Source of the DNA: JAOUEA01 sp035249905
GTDB taxonomy: Bacteria; Actinomycetota; UBA4738; HRBIN12
Direction: 5' to 3'
DNA length: 64,000 bases
Assembly: GCA_035249905.1 (NCBI GenBank)
Contig: DATFFT010000011.1
Location: 1 to 64,000 of the forward strand
Shown here: piece by piece, positions 60,275-64,000 of the stretch
Layout of the letters: every line of letters starts with the position of its first letter
Position numbering within the stretch: the first letter of the stretch is position 1
Notes under the pieces: model-generated
The model's input: the letters and a program-made list of their open reading frames with translations, nothing else
Told to the model about the DNA's origin: nothing
Databases searched by the model: none
Program-made: the position numbers and the translations under genes

Positions 60275-61714
60275 TCACCGCTCGGTGACCTTGCGGACGG
60301 GGGTCGGCGTACCCGGCGGCCCGCCGGTCGCCGACGGGTACTCCGCCACGCCGATGCACGTGAACAACAACGCATCCAGCGGTTCGCCGAGCACGCTCGG
60401 CACCTCGCTGTCGAGGAACGTCATCCCGGAGGCGCTCGCGCCGAGGGCGTACGCCAGCAGGTGCAGGCGACCCTCGACCAGGCCGGCGGCCAGGTTGACC
60501 TCGCGGTACTCGCGGTCGTCGAGCGTGCCGACGTCGGTCGCGGCGATCACGACGAACGCGGCGTCGCGAGCGAGATCCTGCTCGAGGCACACGCGGTACA
60601 GCTCCTCTCGCATCGCACCGGGACGGACCGGAGACGAGAGATCCGGCCATCGGTAGACACCGGGGGCCGGCCCGTGGACGTCGTGCACCACGACGAAGTG
60701 CGGGAGGTCCACGCCGCGCAGCGCCGCTCGCATGCACGTCACCAGCGTCGACTCGGGGAGTCCGCGGGTGGGGTCCATGCGGCGCTGGGAGCCGCGCGAG
60801 AGCACGACGGCCTCGACCGGTTCGGTTCCCTTCGCGGGCACGCGGACCGGATCTCCGGGACCCCACGGTGGTCCAAGCGTTGCGCGGTCCCCGGCCCGCT
60901 GTGCCGCAGTGACGAGCGGGAACTCGACCGGCGCCGCGTCGATCTCGCCTCCCGCGGTCGAGCCGGTCGCCTCGATCGCCGGGGCGCCGTCGCCGAGCGC
61001 CACGACCGCCACCGGCCACTCGTGGATCCCATCGGCGCCGACGAGCGCGGTGACCGTGGAGTCGGGGAAGCGGGTGTGCAGCCGTGCGGCGACCCCGGCG
61101 GAATCGGCAACCGAGTGGAGTTGGGCGAGCATCGTGCCGGCGTCCCAGTACACGTGGCGGAACCCCCGCTCGCGGTAACGCCAGCCGGTCCGCCAGGGGA
61201 CGCCGGTGACGACCACGGTGGGCGCATCACCTGTCGGCGGCGGTCCGATCCGCACGAGGGCGTGGTCCTCGGGGTCGTACCAGTGCACGCCCGCCGGCAG
61301 CCCGGTGCCGCCGGGCACGATCACGTAGAGCTCGAGCGGGAAGCGGCCACCCGCGGATCCGGCTGCGCGGAACAGCCAGGTTCCGTACGGGCGTTCCATC
61401 GTCCGAACGACCCCGGCGGAGAGATGGAGCATCCGGGAGAGGCTGGGCAGATCCGGCTGAGTGCGGGCGACCCGTGCGATGCCCGCGAGGACGTCGAGGG
61501 TGGTGGCGGAGGTCGTCGGCAGGTCTCGGGGAAGCGGCACCCGAGGCAGCCTCGGGTCGTACCGCTTGTAGAACCACGGCAGGCGATCGAGGTCGTTCAC
61601 CTCGAGATCCTGCAGCACGCGGGGGTCGTCGACCGCCTCGTCCCACTCGCGGCCGGGTTCGTAGGACGTGAGACGGTGCAGCGCCTGCGTCTCGGTCTCC
61701 TCGCGCGGGTTCAC
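60275..61714 (-). CDS. SagB/ThcOx-like dehydrogenase with two nitroreductase domains
   Basis: A 479-residue protein of the SagB-type flavin dehydrogenases. Two nitroreductase-like units are seen: the first (about 60-270) with LHLSAGVVRTM, GSAGGRFPLELYVIVPG and GTMLAQLHSVA; the second (about 320-460) with RRMDPTRGLPESTLV and NLAAGLVEGRLHLLAYALG. Relatives oxidise azolines in thiazole/oxazole peptides, but no cyclodehydratase or precursor peptide is nearby. Start GTG 61714 fits a leaderless transcript from TACAGT. Confidence 0.8.
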   Translation of the reverse strand: MNPREETETQALHRLTSYEPGREWDEAVDDPRVLQDLEVNDLDRLPWFYKRYDPRLPRVPLPRDLPTTSATTLDVLAGIARVARTQPDLPSLSRMLHLSAGVVRTMERPYGTWLFRAAGSAGGRFPLELYVIVPGGTGLPAGVHWYDPEDHALVRIGPPPTGDAPTVVVTGVPWRTGWRYRERGFRHVYWDAGTMLAQLHSVADSAGVAARLHTRFPDSTVTALVGADGIHEWPVAVVALGDGAPAIEATGSTAGGEIDAAPVEFPLVTAAQRAGDRATLGPPWGPGDPVRVPAKGTEPVEAVVLSRGSQRRMDPTRGLPESTLVTCMRAALRGVDLPHFVVVHDVHGPAPGVYRWPDLSSPVRPGAMREELYRVCLEQDLARDAAFVVIAATDVGTLDDREYREVNLAAGLVEGRLHLLAYALGASASGMTFLDSEVPSVLGEPLDALLFTCIGVAEYPSATGGPPGTPTPVRKVTER

Positions 61715-61721
61715 GGCCGGC

Positions 61722-61727
61722 ACTGTA
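61722..61727 (-). promoter_or_regulatory. Possible leaderless -10 box of the SagB-like gene
   Basis: On the minus strand TACAGT is followed after 7 bases by the GTG at 61714. There is no ribosome site before that GTG. Confidence 0.45.
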
Positions 61728-61759
61728 GACAGGGCGGGAGATGACCGGCGTTCGGCTCG

Positions 61760-61765
61760 TAGGGT
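61760..61765 (+). promoter_or_regulatory. -10 box for the VOC gene
   Basis: TAGGGT lies 35 bases upstream of ATG 61801 in the divergent gap with the SagB-like gene, with GGAAGGAG as ribosome site. Confidence 0.35.
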
Positions 61766-61800
61766 GACCTGAGCGGTATCGCCGACGGAAGGAGCCATTG

Positions 61801-62658
61801 ATGCTCGAACGGGACGGATACCCTCCCGGCGTTCCCTGCTGGGTCGACACCGGCCAGCCGGATCCGGACGCGGCGGTCGCGTTCTACGGTTCGCTGTTCG
61901 GGTGGGAGTTCGAGGAGCGCACCTCCACGGGCTCCGTGCCGTACTACATCGGCCGGCTTCGAGGGCGCGACGTCGCCGGCGTCGGCGGCCGATCTGACCG
62001 CACGCAGGCGATGTCGGCGTGGACGACCTACGTCTGGGTACAGAGCACAGAGGAAACAGCCGAGAAGGTGAACGACGCCGGCGGAAGCCCGCTGGTCGAC
62101 CCCTTCGATGTGCCAGGTGCCGGCCGTATGGGAGTGTTTTCGGACCCTTCCGGCGCCGTGTTCGGCGTCTGGCAGGCCCGAGAGCACAGGGGTGCCCAGC
62201 TCGTGAACGAGCCGGGCACCTGGAACTTCAGCGAGCTCAACACGGTCGACCCCGAGGGAGCGAAGGCGTTCTACGGCTCGGTGTTCGGTTGGGAGCTGAG
62301 CGATCTCGACGTCGACGGCGACGGCTCCGGGTTCTTCCGGATGCCCGGCTACGGCGAGTTCCTCGCGAGCCGCGACCCGGATCTCTACGAGCGCCAAGAG
62401 GGTGTCAGCGCCCCGGCGGGCTTCGAGGACGCCGTCGCCTGGCTGGTGCCGACCGAGCGCGAGGGGTCCGACGAGTCCCCGTCGCACTGGAGCATCACCT
62501 TCGCCGTCGACGACGCCGACGCGATCGCGGACCGGGCCGCTGAGCTCGGCGGAGCCGTGCTCGTGCCGCCCATGGATGCTCCGTGGGTCCGGATGACGGT
62601 GATCCGCGATCCTCAAGGAGCGGTCTTCACGGCGAGCAGGTTCACCCCGCCCGCGTAG
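61801..62658 (+). CDS. Protein with two VOC (glyoxalase-like) domains
   Basis: A 285-residue protein made of two glyoxalase/bleomycin-resistance folds. Each has the AxAFYGSxFGW signature (AAVAFYGSLFGWEFEE near 21-36 and AKAFYGSVFGWELSD near 157-171) and ends with DPSGAVFGVWQ or DPQGAVFTASRF. Such tandem proteins are frequent in actinobacteria; many bind small molecules or metals with no known substrate. ATG 61801 follows AAGGAG at 6 bases. Confidence 0.88.
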   Translation: MLERDGYPPGVPCWVDTGQPDPDAAVAFYGSLFGWEFEERTSTGSVPYYIGRLRGRDVAGVGGRSDRTQAMSAWTTYVWVQSTEETAEKVNDAGGSPLVDPFDVPGAGRMGVFSDPSGAVFGVWQAREHRGAQLVNEPGTWNFSELNTVDPEGAKAFYGSVFGWELSDLDVDGDGSGFFRMPGYGEFLASRDPDLYERQEGVSAPAGFEDAVAWLVPTEREGSDESPSHWSITFAVDDADAIADRAAELGGAVLVPPMDAPWVRMTVIRDPQGAVFTASRFTPPA

Positions 62659-62681
62659 GATCGATCGGCGTCCGCGAGGGA

Positions 62682-63773
62682 TCAGGCCTTCACCGGATAG
62701 CTGTACCTGATCTTGGCCGTGACCACGGAACACGTGGACGTGGGCGGTGATCGCACGCGCAGGAACGACTGTGTGCCCGAGCGCCCCTTGCTCTTGCGGC
62801 AGCCGTAGATGCCGCCGTCGATCACGAACGAGACCGACTCGATCCGCTCGCCGGGCTTGAGGGCCCAGTTCCAATAGACGGAGATGTTGGCGTTCGCGCA
62901 CAGGATCTGGGTCTGCCCGGGCGGCTGGTCCCGCGAGACCACGCAGCCGCCGCCGATCGCCGTTCTCTGCTCGTCGCCGACTCGGGCGTAGGCACGCCCG
63001 GCCTTCTGCTTGGTGGCGGTCAGTCGGATCTTCCCCCTCGTGATCTCCACCTTCAGCGCCTTCGAAGTCATCGAAAGCCCGTCCGGGTCGGTCGCGCCGA
63101 TCTTCACGAAGTACGTGCCTTTGGGGGCGCGCGAGCCGCCCCGCTCCTTGCCGCCCCAGGTCCAGCCGTTCACGCCCTTGGCCAGCGGGCCGAGCTCCTC
63201 GGTGAGGATCGGGGCGCCGCAGCACCGGCCGTAGGTGTCGGCCCTGAACACGGTCACGTTCGTCTCTAACGTGTCGGCCGCGAGGGAGTAGCCGATCTTC
63301 GTCGTGTCCTTGTATCCGTCGTCGACGAGGGGGTAGAACGGCGACGGCTTCGCCGAGAGGTTCGAGACCAACGGGGGCAACAGGATGAACGCCGTGCTCG
63401 TCACCTCGGGTCCCCCGCTCTGGCGCCGGACGTCGATCTCGTACGTCGTTGGCGCCGCGACCGAGAGCTTCTTCCAGGGGAACGGGACCTCGTGCGGGGA
63501 CTCGTGAGTCTCAGGGTCGACGAGGTAGTCCTTGGTCTTGATGGGGGCCTTCCCGGGCCGTCGGAGCCGCACCGTGAAGATCGTGGCATCGTCCGGTTCG
63601 CCGAACGTGAAATCGCCGAACGTGAACGTGATCGTCGCCGGCCCCCCGTAGGGCGAATAGACGGTCTCGGGGACATCCACGATCGCTTCGAACGATGCTG
63701 ACGCGGGTGTCGCGACGATCACGCTCATCCCGAGCACGATCGCCACCAGGAACGCTGTCGCCCTCTTCCGCAT
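62682..63773 (-). CDS. Exported protein with a FlgD-like Ig domain
   Basis: A 363-residue secreted protein with a signal peptide (MRKRATAFLVAIVLGMSVIV, then ATPASAS). The mature part is beta-rich. A segment near residues 195-245 (TEELGPLAKGVNGWTWGGKE, then APKGTYFVKIGATDPDG) matches the FlgD-like Ig fold found in many exported proteins. Six Cys occur in the mature chain, including CCGAP and CSVVTAK, so disulfides are likely. It is convergent with the VOC gene. Function unknown. Confidence 0.75.
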   Translation of the reverse strand: MRKRATAFLVAIVLGMSVIVATPASASFEAIVDVPETVYSPYGGPATITFTFGDFTFGEPDDATIFTVRLRRPGKAPIKTKDYLVDPETHESPHEVPFPWKKLSVAAPTTYEIDVRRQSGGPEVTSTAFILLPPLVSNLSAKPSPFYPLVDDGYKDTTKIGYSLAADTLETNVTVFRADTYGRCCGAPILTEELGPLAKGVNGWTWGGKERGGSRAPKGTYFVKIGATDPDGLSMTSKALKVEITRGKIRLTATKQKAGRAYARVGDEQRTAIGGGCVVSRDQPPGQTQILCANANISVYWNWALKPGERIESVSFVIDGGIYGCRKSKGRSGTQSFLRVRSPPTSTCSVVTAKIRYSYPVKA

Positions 63774-63825
63774 AGGGAAGGTATCGGCATCGGCGGCCCC
63801 TCGCTCGACCTCCCGCTTCCTCGGT

Positions 63826-63831
63826 CAGACT
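63826..63831 (+). promoter_or_regulatory. Possible leaderless -10 box of the prmC-like gene
   Basis: CAGACT is followed after 6 bases by GTG 63838, again without room for a ribosome site. Confidence 0.3.
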
Positions 63832-63837
63832 GTGCCG

Positions 63838-64000
63838 GTGCCGACCGACCGTCTCGAACGCGTGACCCGGCGGCTGGCTGCCGCGGGATGCGTCGCCGCC
63901 CGAGCCGAGGCCGAGGAGCTCGTGGTCGCGGCCCGCGAGGAAGCTTCCCTCGAGGGGTTGATCGCGCGCCGGGAACGCGGCGAGCCCCTCGCCTGGATCG
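63838..64000 (+). CDS. PrmC/HemK-like methyltransferase, N-terminal part (cut by window edge)
   Basis: Only 54 codons are visible, starting MPTDRLERVTRRLAAAGCVA. The helical N-terminus and the last stretch LIARRERGEPLAWI match the N-terminal domain of peptide-chain-release-factor glutamine methyltransferases (consensus RRxxGEPLAWITG). The catalytic NPPY motif would lie beyond the window. GTG 63832 is an in-frame alternative start. Confidence 0.65.
   Translation, partial: MPTDRLERVTRRLAAAGCVAARAEAEELVVAAREEASLEGLIARRERGEPLAWI

Noticed and set aside
1..64000. Insertion sequences, prophage genes, toxin-antitoxin pairs, CRISPR or restriction systems
   Set aside because: No transposase, integrase, phage structural, Cas or methylase/endonuclease pair was recognised on either strand; the only partial methyltransferases look like PrmC and a small-molecule methyltransferase remnant.

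Overview
The window is high-GC DNA (roughly 70% by eye) with dense, co-directional, often overlapping genes and many GTG starts. It reads as a chromosome segment of an aerobic, menaquinone-using Actinomycetota-type bacterium. Supporting signs are the CcdA/ResB/CcsA cytochrome c maturation set, an A1-type caa3 oxidase with CtaG, F420-type enzymes (a DDN nitroreductase and a remnant of an F420:NADP reductase-like protein), leaderless promoters, and a tRNA-Tyr without an encoded CCA end. From memory, Streptomyces coelicolor has a similar order (nuoA-N, a polyprenyl synthase, a second reduced nuo set, htpX, yajQ, tRNA-Tyr), which fits a deep or unfamiliar actinobacterial lineage. I cannot name the species.

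Left part (1-15.6 kb), building the terminal respiratory chain. A minus-strand set encodes a b6-type cytochrome b, a two-cluster ferredoxin and small membrane/unknown proteins. Divergently, ccdA-resB-ccsA attach heme c. They are followed by ctaC-D-E-F-G (caa3 cytochrome oxidase and assembly factor), a membrane protein with three cupredoxin domains, and a TlpA-like thioredoxin. Convergent to these is a single gene fusing heme A synthase to heme O synthase. A prenyl synthase and a small flavin/F420-binding oxidase-like protein follow.

Middle part (15.6-41.4 kb), complex I twice. A geranylgeranyl-reductase-family gene leads into a complete nuoABCDEFGHIJKLMN operon. A second polyprenyl synthase then separates it from a reduced set nuoA-B-C-H-I-J-K-L-M-N with no D, E, F or G. 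The second NuoN and NuoH have changed residues at otherwise conserved functional positions. Near-perfect Rex-type operators (TTGTGAA-N4-TTCACAA) lie in front of the first nuo block and in the ccdA/cytochrome-b divergent promoter region, suggesting shared control by NADH/NAD+ state.

The region 41.4-48.3 kb is housekeeping: HtpX protease, a HAD phosphatase, then minus-strand RibD-C-type reductase, GTP cyclohydrolase I, a PLP decarboxylase, a class III aminotransferase and YajQ, ending at tRNA-Tyr.

From 48.3 kb to the end is accessory DNA with mixed strands, secreted proteins and gene remnants. It holds a gene-poor stretch behind the tRNA, a hemerythrin with a tiny upstream ORF, a GNAT acetyltransferase and a zinc-ribbon/cyclase/AAA/TPR regulator. 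It also holds a DDN protein, a three-part oxidoreductase/dehydratase-like/VOC fusion, a DUF885 protein, an RTX-Fn3-metallophosphatase, a SagB-like double nitroreductase, a double VOC protein, an exported Ig-like protein and the start of a prmC-like methyltransferase. At least three decayed genes lie here (alpha/beta hydrolase, F420-reductase-like, methyltransferase tail). No insertion sequence, prophage, CRISPR array or replication origin was seen.
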